Shown here: positions 48,276-61,700 of the stretch, piece by piece
How the letters are laid out: each line of letters opens with the position of its first letter
Numbering within the stretch: position 1 is the first letter of the stretch
NCBI GenBank assembly: GCA_013400155.1
Contig: VXBM01001301.1
Span: 56,240-120,239 of the forward strand
Direction: 5' to 3'
DNA from: Helopsaltes ochotensis
Taxonomy: Eukaryota; Chordata; Aves; Passeriformes; Locustellidae
Length of the DNA: 64,000 nt
Notes under the pieces: generated by a model
The model's input: the letters and a program-made list of their open reading frames with translations, nothing else
What the model was told of the DNA's origin: nothing
Database searches by the model: none
Position numbers and translations under genes: made by a program

Positions 48276-50667
48276 TCCTTTTGGAGATGCACTCTTATTG
48301 CAGCCATTCCTGAAAACATGACCTGTCCTTCATCACAGGCTCAAAGTTTCTGAATATTAGGCAGAACCGCACCTATCATTTTAACATCTCTGCTTAGGTG
48401 CTTTCAGCTGCTTAGAAGAGTTTCTTGCATCGTTCTAAACACTGTGATTTACCTAGATGCTAGTATTGCTATTTTCCATTGCAGACAAGTACACCAGCAG
48501 GCTCACATTTGTCCTTAGAAAGAAAGAAAAAAAAGTATTGGTCCTGCATCTGTTTCTCTTGGAGAAGAGGCAGTTTTTCACAGCCACCACTACGCTGGCT
48601 CAACTCCCCCACAGCCTGCTCAGCAGGGATGGCTGTGACACCCCTGCTGGGTTTGGGGTGGCTTCTCTGCACCCCCAAAGTTCCCTCCAGTAAGCCTCAT
48701 CAGCTCCCAAGAGGACATGGAGAAGACAGGAGCATAAGGATGAGGATAAACCCCTGACTTCCAGATGCTGCTTCAAGGGTTCAGACCCATGTGCTGTTAA
48801 ACCTAATTAATTTGATTTGGAAATCCTACTGAGAAGGAAAGGAGTGTTTCAACTTCTTCAACTCCTTCCTTTCCTCTCTCTTCTGTTTCAACAGAAGTTC
48901 AGCAATGCGCCGCTAATCATTTAGCTCAGTGCTAATTTTCAGTGAGTGCCCAGTCCATATTAAGCATTTCGTTTTGTTCCAGCTAGGAATGGCCCTTCGG
49001 CCCTAAAATAACATCTTGATATTGTTGTTTTTAATAAACATCCTCTCCTCTCACTGAAAAACCCTCAGCAAATGGCCCTGAAAGAACAAAAGACATTTCT
49101 GTATTGTTTTAAGTTCTCTTCCTTTCTGAAAAACCTCAATTAAAACGGTGAAAAAGCTACTATACTCTGTAATTATGAACTCATTTCTATTCACTCGCTC
49201 AGCAGGAGAGCTTTGTCCTGTTGACCTCTGGGAATGGGTTTCTAAGGCTCTTCCAAAATTTCACAGCCTTAAAACCGACACACTCATGCCAGCTGTAAAA
49301 CATGTTCACCTTCGCCTTCACCCAATATAACTCGCAGTCTTCAAACCCGGGGTGAGAGCTGCTCCTGTGACTATTTTTATTTGTGAGAGGAGTCTTAGTG
49401 CTGGCCATGAATGGATTGGCTCTGGAAATAGTGCAACCCCTTCAAGACAGCATGAAAACGGCATGAATATGGGTTGCCAGCTGATTGTAAAGAGTTTTCA
49501 AACAAACACCTTGCGTGTCACACTCCTGAGTGATGGCTGGGCTTCTCTTAAATCTTTCCAGTACTAGAACTACCTGGCCTGAAGAGGAGGCATCCCATCC
49601 TCCTGACTTGTCAGTGGGATGTTTGTGGGAAGAAGTCTGGAGATTTCTGTTGGTGAAGATCCATTGAGAAAAAAGGTCTTGTGAGAAAAAATGTCGGGAC
49701 CGCTTGGTTATGTGTATCTTTAAACACTCAGTGCAAGATTAAGGAAGGGAAACAAAAGGGAAATCCATTTTTTTATAAGAAATGAAAAAGCAGAAAAGAA
49801 GATGATGCCTCAGGACACAGAATTAGGTAACAATGAATGCAGAGGAGTAGACTTACACATAAAATAATAATGTCCTACAAACACAAGCTAGAAAAATAGC
49901 TTTAAAGTAAGTCCTTTTAAATAGGACTACAAATCACACTGCTTGAGGGCCAGTTACCAACCCTCCCATGATTTCATGTGTCCATAAAACACCTCAGAAC
50001 ATACATTTATTTTGTCTTTACACTAAGGACCAAATCTAAGGGAACACATAAACACCCACAACACAGCTTAGGAACAGATCATCAACCAATTTCCCAAAAT
50101 CCCACTCAACTCCTAAGGTTTGAGTCAACTCACATTTTGCCTAAAATGTGCAAAAAGCACCCCAGCCAGGAATTTCTTGATAACCACTCCAGAGATCTTC
50201 TCAGATTCCTCCAGTTAAGCCTGTTTCTACCTTAGGACATCAGATGAATCAACTGGACATCCACCCGCCAGATCTCTACCTGAAGAAAAGCTCTGGAAGA
50301 AGATGCAAATCGATAATTGATGTGACAATGAGCTAGGGGTTGTAGTCTTTAAGGGGCTCAGGGCTAAACCCTTCCACCTGTGATGGCAGCAGTTCTGCTG
50401 ACACCTGTTTATGAAAAGAAACAAGGGCAAGAAAAGGCTACTACACACCTCACAGAGGCTGCTGAGAGACCAGTGACTGGTGTTGAATCCTGCCCATCAG
50501 CAGCACCAAGCCAGGTTGGCTGGTAGACCTTGGAAGTGTCACCATTGCCTCTCTCCTATCTCACCTCTTTTTAATTCACTGTATGCTTTGTGATTGATGC
50601 GTGGAGTTATATTTGGTTTCAAAAGAGGAAAGAAAAAGAACAAGGGGGCAGGTACCTCACCATATTA

Positions 50668-51035
50668 ACTTAGGGCTTGGGTTGGAATGGACCTTACAGA
50701 TCATCCCATTCCACCCCCTGCCATGGGCAGGGGCACCTTCCACTATCCCAGGCTGCTCCAAGCCCTGTCCAGCCTGGCCTTGGACATTTCCAGGGATCCA
50801 GGGGCAGCCACAGCTGCTCTGGCAACCTGTACCAGGCGCTCACCACCCTCACTGGAAAAATTCCTTCCCAAAAGGTCATCCAGCCCTCTGCAGTGTGAAC
50901 TCATTCCTCTTAATCCTACCACTACATGCCCTCCTAATGAAAGTCTCAATCCCGACTGAGACTGGGATGCCCAGTCTGAAGTGTCTGTTCTTGTTGAAAA
51001 GAGCCCAGAAACAAATCCTTGTCCCAGCACTCCCT
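50668..51035 (-). mobile_element. CR1 3' fragment (about 370 bp)
   Basis: Reverse orientation: GGTTGGAATGGACCTTACAG, CCATGGGCAGGGGCACC, GGCAGCCACAGCTGCTCTGG, CACCACCCTCACTGGAAAAA and the more 5' CTTGTTGAAAAGAGCCC block. Confidence 0.9.
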
Positions 51036-51947
51036 CCAGTGTGAGATGTTTTGGCTAAACTCCTCCCACAACTCTTTGTTTTTCAGACTTCCTTGGTTCT
51101 GGTCAACATGGGAAGACGAAATAAAGCAAGGAAATCTGTTCTCTATAAGATGAACAGCCTAACTTTTCTTATGTGGGGGTGAAGCATCCTCAAAACTTCA
51201 TTGAACACAGCCTCTCTGAGCATAATGGAAAGTTGGGCCTCCAAATCTGCTCAACGTAGTTATGGACACATGCAGTGGGATCCAGATGGCAGTGACTCTG
51301 GAGATGCCTTACAGCATCTTGTTTGGCTTCCAGCCATTTTGGTGCTGGTATCATAAGGTCTGGTGTCTGACAGCTCCTTGCATGAGTTTGAGACAACCTA
51401 GGGCACCTGAAATAGCACCTGTGGTGATGGAGGTGAAGCCCAGCAGTCTCTGACGAAGGTGAGCACTGAATGAGATCTCCTCAAAGAGGAGGTTCCCCTC
51501 AAAGCCTTGAACTTAAAGAGTTCTGCTCTCCTAACCTTCCCCGCAGTTACCAAGACACCATGAGCTGCTGTTCTGATTCAAAAATGCTCACAAAAATTAC
51601 AGGATCATGTGGACTGTTCAGCACAGCAAGAGCCACACAGGACACTCGATGAGAAGGACCCAAAAGAGGCCTTTTGTTTATTCTTTCTTTCTAAAGTAGA
51701 CCTCAGGTCCATGCCAGGGATTGGATGAGAAGGTGAACACCTCTCCTCTCCACTGGCCCAGCTGATGGTCAGTCAGTACAATTTGCATCCAAAGGCGTGT
51801 GATATTTACCAATCCATATCCTAAACAAACCCTATCTTACAGATAACACCAGCGTGAGAAAGGCAAAGCACTACCTAAACATTGAGGATTCTGACTCCAT
51901 TCTAACAGCTGAGAAACACATCAGAAAGGCTGCAAAAATCAGGGCAA

Positions 51948-52070
51948 CAGATCACACAGTGGTTTGGGTTGGAAGGGACTTTGGAAGATCACATTCTTCC
52001 ACCCAGGAACACCTTCCACCAGACCAGGCTGCTCCAAGCCTGGCCTGGAACACCTGTGAAGAGCCATCAG
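51948..52070 (-). mobile_element. CR1 3' fragment
   Basis: GATCACACAGTGGTTTGGGT, TGGAAGGGACTTTGGAAGAT and CAGGAACACCTTCCACCAGA are the reverse-oriented CR1 end. A short internal deletion is visible. Confidence 0.85.
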
Positions 52071-52195
52071 TGACAACAACTCGCTGACCTCAGACCAGCC
52101 CTTGATATCACACAGTAAAAAGATACCTAGGAAATACTGAATTTTCACAAAAAACACCTCTACCACAGCCCTCACCACAACCACACACTGAAGTC

Positions 52196-53506
52196 ATGGA
52201 TTTTTTTTTTGCTGGAGCAATTATTCTGCTTTTGGTGAAGCAACATCATAAGACCCTGATCCTATCCAGCAGGCCACACATTTCTATAGAAGTTTTGTAA
52301 CAGTAACGTGCTTTGCTGGTGGTACATAAAATCTTTCAATCAGTGGCAGAGATGGATAAAAACAACCTGCAAAAGCCTTCTGATGCCATAAAGTCTACTG
52401 GCAGCTTGGCTATTTGGGTTAAATTTAGTCTGCAGGACGGGTCACTTCAGTCACCAAGACCATGAAGAAAAAACGGGCATAAAAGGTCTTGTGTTTTAGA
52501 GTTTTTATTCATGACAAAGCCACTCTCAGTTGAGAGGTGGCAACCCTGCAGCTGGGAAATGCACCCGGCTGGCTCCTGCCACTGCCTCCTGCATTAGAAA
52601 AAAAAGGAACAATGAAAGGAAAGGATTAAATTGCTTAGATGAGTATCTTCTAACCCTTCTGCGTGGGTCTTTAGCTAGGCACACAAGGAGGACAGAGCAG
52701 ATATGGAGAACAGCAATGGGCACACATCCCCTGACGTCCTGCTCATGAGGACCACGTCCTGTTGAACCCACAAAGGTTTATCTTTCTCTTGCCATTAGTG
52801 TTGAGCCCCACAGAGCTCTCCAACTTTTACGGAAGTCCTTCATCCTGGCACATGCACAGAATGCAGAATCCTTTGGGCTGTTGCCACCATCAGGAAAGGA
52901 TCTGTGAGCACGGCACCCGTTCCGTGGTGTGCTCTGCCAGCAGGATCGTGGCCACACCACCTGCCCTTGGGGTGAAGCATGGCTGGGCATATTTTCGCTG
53001 ACACCCCCAAGCACGTAAGGCCTCAGTGCTGCCCACAATGCCAGAAACGAGAGCAGCTGGGTGGAGAACCCCTACTCAGCCTGGGTGACAGGCAAAACAA
53101 ATTCCCCTATGGATGCTAAACACAAACTGCTCCACCTCACTGCTCCCGGTGTTTCACAGGGACCACTGGGATGATCGGAGGACCCCACGAGTGCAGCTCG
53201 GGGGACGGTGCTGGGGCAAGTGACTTACTCTTAGATAAGCTGCCCCAGGACTGATGCTAGATATAAATTTGGCTGAACTTTGGACGGCTTCTGCAGAGCT
53301 GTTGAATCATTCGTGCCCTGTAGGTACCAGGGCTCAGATTACTGCACGGGGATATCACAGAATCCTAAAATGGGTTCAGTTGGAAGGAACCTTAAAGCTC
53401 ATCTTGCTCCACCCCTGCCATGGGCAGGGACACCTTCCACTGTCCCAGGCTGCTCCAAGCCCTGTCCAGCCTGGCCTTGGACACTGCCAGGGATCCAGGG
53501 GCAGCC
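52196..53506. repeat. Duplicated block, copy 1 (end of the contig left of the gap)
   Basis: These 1311 bp match 53747-55057 at a constant offset of 1551 bp. The only difference I found is A at 53119 versus C at 54670. Copy 1 ends exactly at the last base before the N gap. Confidence 0.95.
53352..53506 (-). mobile_element. CR1 3' fragment cut by the gap
   Basis: ATCACAGAATCCTAAAATGG, GGAAGGAACCTTAAAGCTCA and CATGGGCAGGGACACCTTCC in reverse orientation. The element stops at the gap, and its complete counterpart is at 54903. Confidence 0.88.
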
Positions 53507-53746
53507 NNNNNNNNNNNNNNNNNNNNNNNNNNNNNNNNNNNNNNNNNNNNNNNNNNNNNNNNNNNNNNNNNNNNNNNNNNNNNNNNNNNNNNNNNNNNNN
53601 NNNNNNNNNNNNNNNNNNNNNNNNNNNNNNNNNNNNNNNNNNNNNNNNNNNNNNNNNNNNNNNNNNNNNNNNNNNNNNNNNNNNNNNNNNNNNNNNNNNN
53701 NNNNNNNNNNNNNNNNNNNNNNNNNNNNNNNNNNNNNNNNNNNNNN
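53507..53746. other. Assembly gap (240 N)
   Basis: 240 N bases lie between two nearly identical 1311 bp ends. The gap probably contains no missing sequence. Confidence 0.98.
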
Positions 53747-55057
53747 ATGGATTTTTTTTTTGCTGGAGCAATTATTCTGCTTTTGGTGAAGCAACATCAT
53801 AAGACCCTGATCCTATCCAGCAGGCCACACATTTCTATAGAAGTTTTGTAACAGTAACGTGCTTTGCTGGTGGTACATAAAATCTTTCAATCAGTGGCAG
53901 AGATGGATAAAAACAACCTGCAAAAGCCTTCTGATGCCATAAAGTCTACTGGCAGCTTGGCTATTTGGGTTAAATTTAGTCTGCAGGACGGGTCACTTCA
54001 GTCACCAAGACCATGAAGAAAAAACGGGCATAAAAGGTCTTGTGTTTTAGAGTTTTTATTCATGACAAAGCCACTCTCAGTTGAGAGGTGGCAACCCTGC
54101 AGCTGGGAAATGCACCCGGCTGGCTCCTGCCACTGCCTCCTGCATTAGAAAAAAAAGGAACAATGAAAGGAAAGGATTAAATTGCTTAGATGAGTATCTT
54201 CTAACCCTTCTGCGTGGGTCTTTAGCTAGGCACACAAGGAGGACAGAGCAGATATGGAGAACAGCAATGGGCACACATCCCCTGACGTCCTGCTCATGAG
54301 GACCACGTCCTGTTGAACCCACAAAGGTTTATCTTTCTCTTGCCATTAGTGTTGAGCCCCACAGAGCTCTCCAACTTTTACGGAAGTCCTTCATCCTGGC
54401 ACATGCACAGAATGCAGAATCCTTTGGGCTGTTGCCACCATCAGGAAAGGATCTGTGAGCACGGCACCCGTTCCGTGGTGTGCTCTGCCAGCAGGATCGT
54501 GGCCACACCACCTGCCCTTGGGGTGAAGCATGGCTGGGCATATTTTCGCTGACACCCCCAAGCACGTAAGGCCTCAGTGCTGCCCACAATGCCAGAAACG
54601 AGAGCAGCTGGGTGGAGAACCCCTACTCAGCCTGGGTGACAGGCAAAACAAATTCCCCTATGGATGCTACACACAAACTGCTCCACCTCACTGCTCCCGG
54701 TGTTTCACAGGGACCACTGGGATGATCGGAGGACCCCACGAGTGCAGCTCGGGGGACGGTGCTGGGGCAAGTGACTTACTCTTAGATAAGCTGCCCCAGG
54801 ACTGATGCTAGATATAAATTTGGCTGAACTTTGGACGGCTTCTGCAGAGCTGTTGAATCATTCGTGCCCTGTAGGTACCAGGGCTCAGATTACTGCACGG
54901 GGATATCACAGAATCCTAAAATGGGTTCAGTTGGAAGGAACCTTAAAGCTCATCTTGCTCCACCCCTGCCATGGGCAGGGACACCTTCCACTGTCCCAGG
55001 CTGCTCCAAGCCCTGTCCAGCCTGGCCTTGGACACTGCCAGGGATCCAGGGGCAGCC
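53747..55057. repeat. Duplicated block, copy 2 (start of the contig right of the gap)
   Basis: Begins at the first base after the gap with the same ATGGA plus T10 sequence found at 52196, and follows copy 1 to its last base. After 55057 the CR1 continues normally. Confidence 0.95.
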
Positions 55058-55190
55058 CCAGCTGCTCTGGGCACCCTGTGCCAGGGCCTGCCCACCCTCA
55101 CAGCCACCAATTCCTTTTCAATACCTAATCTAATCCTGCCCTCTGGCAGTTTAAAGCCACTGCCCTTTGCCATGCTGTGTCCTGCTTACT
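54903..55190 (-). mobile_element. CR1 3' fragment (complete counterpart of the cut one)
   Basis: Same start as 53352, continuing through GGGCACCCTGTGCCAGGGCC, CCCACCCTCACAGCC and CCTAATCTAATCCTGCCCTC, which are the expected CR1 order in reverse orientation. Confidence 0.92.
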
Positions 55191-56033
55191 GAGCCATGGC
55201 AAAAGGCAGCAAAAGGTGTCGATGGAGCCAAAGAACCTCCAGACCTCACATCCAAGTGTTCCCTCCTGACCAGAAGCCGCAGTGCTGCCCAGCAGCTCCA
55301 CCCATTGCTGAGTCACACCAGCTGCATGTCCATAGGGTGTCAGGAGGTGGCTTTTTGATCATTTGAGGACTGCTCCTTCCACGGGGAGCCTGGTGCAGGC
55401 TTTGTTCTCAACAACCTCCTCTCCCAGGAGTGGAGTGCCCGTGCTGTGACCCCTGGCAGAGCCTTCTCCTCAGCTCCTGGAAGGAAGGGCAGTGGGGCAG
55501 GATAATGCCACCGTGTCTGGCCAGCACGGCTGTGCAGGTCGGAAGGGCTCCTGCTTGACCCTTCCCAATACCATCTCTACCCTGCTCCATCATCACCTTA
55601 CCTAGAGAGCAGCTGCTGGACCAGCCAGATCCGAATGACAACAGGTCCTACCCAACAGCCCCGTGAGAAGGCACAGGAGTAACGACGAACACAGGGAGGG
55701 ATGATTTTGTGCTGTTGCAACTCCCTCCAGTTCCCTCTATATGTTACTCCCTTGGTGTCAATCAGACCTTCCTCTGACTTCCAGCATTAATTAAATGGCC
55801 AGTTTTATCCACTTGCTGCTCACAGCAGCGTGTTTATTCAGCAGAAACCGCCCTTCTGCCCCTGCACCTTCTACCCCTGGGTACCTCGAGAGCATCTGCA
55901 TCTGCCCCCGGCCTCTGCTAGAGAAAGCTGAACCAGCTGACATGTGTGAAGCAGCATTTCCTTCTCTGTGCTCTCAAGTTCATTTATCCTTCACTTCTCT
56001 GGGTGACCCTGGTTCCTCTTATTAACAAATAGA

Positions 56034-56052
56034 GGGGGGGGGGAAAAAAAAA
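56034..56052. repeat. G10A9 homopolymer pair
   Basis: A run of ten G is followed directly by nine A. Simple sequence that is prone to sequencing and replication slippage. Confidence 0.85.
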
Positions 56053-56449
56053 GGCAGAAAACTTTTGCTTTCCATCTCATCTTATATCCCCCCTGCTTGT
56101 GGCTCCAGCTGACCCCAGCACCACATGGTCCTGCAACTCCCACCCGACCCTGTATCTTGTCCCTGAATGAGGAGATCTTGCCCTTGGAGGAGTGAGCTGG
56201 GCCAAGCTGATTCCTGTGGTGTTTTATGACAGGGTGAAGCGGTAGAGTGCCCTTTATGGTGTTTTGAAAGGAAATTGTACAGGAACAATGTCCCGAGCAG
56301 CGTGGCTATTGAAAACCCTTCACAAAAGGAGTTTGTCACAAGAGGAAAAGCAGCTTAATCAGTTGAACTAATCACTGTAGGTGGTTGAGTGTCCCCGAGG
56401 GTCTGTAAAATTAAATATAATGGGAAAAGAAATATATCACAGCTTGCCT

Positions 56450-56710
56450 ACGCTCCTCAGCGGAGCCGCCAGCGGATATGGGACGTTCCCTGCCTGGCCC
56501 TGGGCCCACCGTGACCATCCTTTGGGCTGTCCCTAGGCAGAACCACCTCCTTGGAAGACCCATGCCAGGGCCACATGTCCGGGCTGGGGTGAGCCCCAGG
56601 AGGTTTCTGACCGGGGAGCGGGCACAGGGATGCCCACTCTGTGCGCTCACCCCAGATAACCCAGTGCGCGGCGCGGGCGCCAGCAGGAGGGTCAGCGGCG
56701 CTTACACAAC
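56450..56710. other. CpG-enriched intronic patch
   Basis: CGGAGCCGCCAGCGG, CCGGGGAGCGGG and GTGCGCGGCGCGGGCGCC give a local CpG excess in the intron between exons A and B. It has no repeat similarity and no exon evidence. A regulatory role is possible. Confidence 0.4.
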
Positions 56711-57707
56711 CCTCCTGCTTCAGGAAGAGGAAACTGTCCCTGACAGCCACCCAGGGCTCTCCAGGGAAGGAGGATATTTCTGCCTGCCCCAGCTCTGAAT
56801 CTAATTAAGTCCAGAAAACATACACACACACAAAAAATAATCCAGACTGTTTTTTCCTGATCATTAAGTGCAAAGCTAAGTTAATGCTAGGAAGTAAATA
56901 AAGACAGACAATGCTAGAGAAAACTTGGGGACATTTCTGTAATTCTGTTCTTAACATCTTTAAGTATTTGGGGTGTGCTAAAGGAGATGGGGAGGGATCC
57001 TCAGCCTCTTTGCTGTCAACCCTTCCCTCCATGTATGAGTCAGGAGGACCTGTGCAGCCTTCTGCTGCAGCTCCCCACAACAGGGGCTTTATGTAGGATG
57101 GACTTCCCAGGTGCAGAAACAGCCCTCTTAAAATCTCATCCAACAGGAGGAGATGACACAAACCTCAGTCACAGCTTAAGGTGATGGTCCTTCACCTGAG
57201 GCTGGCTGTGACCCCCAGCAATCCTGGCTGGCACAGGCAGGGCAGCCCCTCATGGCTTTGATCACCTCAAAGCCTGAAGACACACCAGCTGCACTGAAGA
57301 AGCACACGAGACTCCCACTTTTTCTACTGAAAAGAGGCATTCAGAGGCTTTTTGCAAAGAGGGGATTGATTAACTCTTAGGCTTTTACTGCATCCTCTCC
57401 AGGACATGGGGCTGCTCTTCTCTCTACCATCCTTTCCTGTTCTTGCTCCTAGACAAGGATGGCCAAAAGAGCCATGAGGTACCAGTCAGCACCTGTGCAC
57501 ACTCAAGGATTTGCTTTTGGTAAGGTATTCAGCCTGATTTGTCTTTTGAATCCAACAAGACGTTGGATCAATGTGATTTCAATGCTACAAACTTTTAAAG
57601 ACTTCCTCAACAACCCTTTCCTGGTCATCAGGAAAACTGTCCCCTTCCTCAAGTGACAGAAAACCATTTCAGAAGACCAGGAAGCAGATACAACCCCACC
57701 TGTCTTA

Positions 57708-57738
57708 CTGCAACTCCATATATTGCAACTCCATATAT
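57708..57738. repeat. Short tandem duplication, 15 bp twice
   Basis: The word TGCAACTCCATATAT occurs twice in direct succession. Confidence 0.8.
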
Positions 57739-58579
57739 CCCCTATATGTAAAGCCTATCTGAATATGCAATGTTTTTTATCATTCCTACAACGCTGGGGC
57801 ACGCATCTGTCCATGTATTTCCAGGCCACAGGATTTGGCCAGTTGGACTCTCCATCCTGAAACCATCACACCAGGAGGCCATGGGAACTGGAGGAACCCT
57901 CTGCAACACAAAGTCAGCTTGCAATGCTTAAAAACAGGGGTTTTGGGAACTTTTTGTAAAACGAGGCGCCAAACTCAGAGCCCACCTGCCCAGGGAGATC
58001 GCATCCCAGCACAGCTTGTGCTCTGCTAACAGAGAGGCACTGGGTTGGGAAAGGTCAGAGGAGAGGACTTGAGAAATGAGTCTTCTGTGCCCCCATATCC
58101 CACAGTACTTTTTTTCTTGCAGGAGAGGTTCTGCCACCACCCACGAAAACCTCCTCCTTCCCTAGAGGTGTTTGCTTTTGGGAGGTCAGACTAAGTGGCC
58201 TTTGGTGCCTTTGGACATGGTATGAAAACACCTGCCTGTGCTGCCCTCCTTGGATCATCCCAGCAAGCAGTGATGCCCTCCACCATCCCCATCAGGAGGG
58301 GGCAGTCTCACCTCCTGACTCTAAGCCAACAGAGAAGACACCAGCTCCAGGACTTCTGCCAGGAGAGGTTGATATCTCTGCTGCTCTGATCACAAGCTCT
58401 TTGCTGGAAGGACCTCATCACCTCCTGTGGGCTTTTACAGCACCCTGTGCAACCAAATCCTCCAGCAGATGTGGCTGTGATGTTGACTGCTGTGATGGAA
58501 AATGTGCTCAGTTCTTTTAGTGACATCTAATTCGCTCCTCATACCTATCTTATGCAACAAATGAAGCATGCATCCATGG

Positions 58580-58720
58580 AAAATCACAGGATCCCAGAAT
58601 GATTTGGCTTGGAAGGGTCCTTGAAGACCATTCAACTCCAGAAGCAGGGACATCTTCCACTAGGCCAGGTTATTCAGAGGCTGACCCAACTTGGCCTTGA
58701 ACACTTTGAAGGATAAGGGA
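58580..58720 (-). mobile_element. CR1 3' fragment
   Basis: Reverse orientation: ATCACAGGATCCCAGAATGA, GGAAGGGTCCTTGAAGACCA and CATCTTCCACTAGGCCAGG, with more divergence than its neighbours. Confidence 0.8.
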
Positions 58721-61700
58721 TCCAAAAAAATGGAAAAAAGTCTTGGCAAACATAAAAACATGGCACGTATGCAAGGAGAGAGCTGTGGGTCACTCCCTAG
58801 GGGCAGCTTCTCCTGAAGGGAGTGGAAGGTGTGTGGCAAAGACCTTAGGGTAGGTGAGCTGTGCTCCTCCCCAAGACAGGGACAGCATTTCCCGAGGAAA
58901 GGTGACAGGAAGGAAGCAGGGACAGGCGCTATTTTTAGCAGGGCCGGACATCGGCGTTGTTCTGCATGCGAAACAAAAGGTGCTTCACTGGCCCAACACG
59001 TGTCCCCATCTGAATGTCACTGTCAGGGAGGCCAGAGAAGCCCACACACGCTCCGGGGGGGAGTCAGTGCCATTTGTAAGACCAGCAGGAAAAAGAAAAA
59101 GGCAGATTTCTGGGCACCAGTGTGCTTCATCAGCTTATTTTTGTAATCGCTGTGTTACATGAAGCTCCAGCCAGCCCAAAGGTCACCCACAACCAGGCAA
59201 GGCCAGCTGGACCTGTGCATCAAGCAGAGGTCAAACTGGGGTTGACACCTTGACCAAAGCTGGATGGTCGTGTGTGAGGGTGACTCCTGCATGTGGCAGC
59301 AGGATGCCCACCGTGATCACCGGGGATTTGTCAGCCTTGGATGAGGCAAGTGCAGAGCAGGGAGAACCCGTGCACCTTGATGGCCCAGGACCCATCAGCT
59401 TCAGGAGAAGAGGAAAAGCTGCCGCAGGAAAACCAGACCCAGCTGTGCCCAGGACTGGGGGGCCACACCTGGTTCTAACCAGCTTAGCAGGACAACCTCT
59501 TCTCTCCTTGCAAACCCGCTGCATGCCAGCCCTACTCCCATCCTTGGCTGCTACCAATCCCTTTCTAGGAAACCAGACCTTCCTCCCTGGCTGTCCAGGC
59601 ATCCAGAGCCGCTTCCCAGCCCCTTCCCAACCCATGCATCACCAAATGGCCTTGCTAGGCTTCTCCTAAGCCTCACTGCCTCTGGTGCCCCATCCACACT
59701 CCTGCAATGCCGACTCTCTTCCTATCCAGATGAGGTTTCAAGCAAAAAGCCCATTACTCCAAACTGTTTTGCCTAACATGAAACCTCACCCTGAGGAATT
59801 TTTATATCACCTGTGTGGCTCCACCAGCTCCTGAATGGAGCTTTTCTGCCCCAGAACGATGCCTGGGACATTAAGATAATAGCACTGCACTGCAATAAAG
59901 TGCAAACAGCTTTGTAATCTATGTTCTGATACAATCTGGGTCTTTTTCCAATTCCCCTTTCCCGCCTCATTCCTGCCCTTTTCTTCCCCTACCTCTGTCA
60001 TGCTTTCTGCATAAAATAAACATTCTGAGAGCTAACTGACTGCTAGAAATCAATTTTAAGGAGCAAGTGCTCTCTTGGAGCAACTCAAGTGACACTAAAA
60101 GGACTAAACCTCCCCTCCTAGTCCCAAATGCACCACAGAGACAAGGGGATGTTGAAAACCTCCAGCAGCAAAACAAGTGGCATGGGGAGAGAGAGGCTGA
60201 TGAAATTTCAAGGTGAAGGAAGGCGATGGGAACCATGCCTTTTCCTTTTAAATAATTACTTAAAAACCTGCTTTTTCAGCCCAGCTCCCTCTACTCAGGC
60301 TTCTTAGCTTTTTGAAATTGAAATAAATGTGGTTTTCTGGCTAAGCTTTGACAGCACTGTGCAGGACTTGGGCAGCAGTGCATACCCTCTGCTCTTCCCA
60401 TTTTATTTCATTTGTCACTGCTTAGGGCTGAAATGACCCTATGTCTCCTCCGGAATGATGCCGGATCAATTGGATTTTAAGGCTTTTTTTCTCTTCTCCT
60501 AGGACATTATCCCAGTGCTGCTTGGCCGGGGCTGTATCTCACCCCGTGATCTTCCCAGCCCAAGGCAGTTTGTTTTGCTATCTCTCCTTGCCATCTGTGC
60601 AGGAGGCAGGGATGCCCTGGGGGGCTGAATGCTTCTGTCTGCTGATGGCTTATCTGAAGGGACCAGAAAGAAAAAAGAAACAGAAATGCACATCTGGCAT
60701 GCTCCCTCTCAATCAGCAAGTTTTTTTGGATGAGGGAGAAGAACCAACACACAGCTACACGATTCATCACAGCCTTAGGCATGGGGCTTCAGGTAGAAAA
60801 CCTCTTGGTCCTGAAGGTCTCCTGTCCCAAAGCATCAGGCACTCCTTGTATGGCAGAGGAAGACCTGGGATGGAGCAGAACTCCCTAAACTCCACTGTGG
60901 TTCCTCAGAGGAGCCCAGCCCAGTGCTCCAATTAAGCCCACCCGAGTCTTGCAACGCAGCAGACTTGGTTATAACCACGTCTTGGTGACCACAGGGGTGC
61001 AACCCAGCTGAAAAAAGACCTTTTCCCACCCACCCCAAATCACAAGACTAGACTGGCTTTTGAATTGTGTAGAGCTAAAAAGGAAGGAGTCCCCAAAAGG
61101 AGAGGAAACGGGAGTTTGCCGCTGACAAACCATCCTGCCCACAGAAGAATGTTTCTAGGTTGCCTGAGAAAACTCTTTTTAGCTCTTTTTTTGGTCCCTC
61201 AGTGAAGTTTAGGAAAATCAAACCATGCAGAGTTAACTGCATCATAGCTGTTCATGAGACTGGAAGTAATGGCAAGATCTGAAGGACACACTCCAAGGTG
61301 TCTGCAGGACTTCACCAAAAATGCCCCCTGTGACACCTCAGGCACAGACTACAGTTTATTCCAGGAGAAAGCACTGACCACTTTTTCTCCTGTTCAATCA
61401 TCTTTCAAAGTCGTGGTTTTAGAACTGCTTTATTGCCCTGGGTGTGTTGTCTCAGCTGGAGCAGAGCAAGTCAGCAGAAACAAAGCTGCATGTATGACTA
61501 ATTCCCTTATTCCTCACTTCTTTTCACATTTAACCATAGTCACGATTCCCATCAAGGACTTTAGATGTCCTCATATAATTGAATATGCATTTTACACAAT
61601 TAAATATCCAATTGACTTGATTAAATTAACTCAACGGATTGAAATCACCAATGCTACAGGAATTTGGCTGCTTGCACAGCACATCCCCTCCTTCCCACAG

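Noticed and set aside
53254..53851. Frames reading through the N gap
   Set aside because: The gap is unknown sequence and the flanks are a duplicated contig end with CR1. No gene is supported.
52196..55057. A genuine tandem segmental duplication
   Set aside because: Both duplication boundaries coincide with the gap edges and the copies are essentially identical, so an unmerged assembly overlap explains it better.
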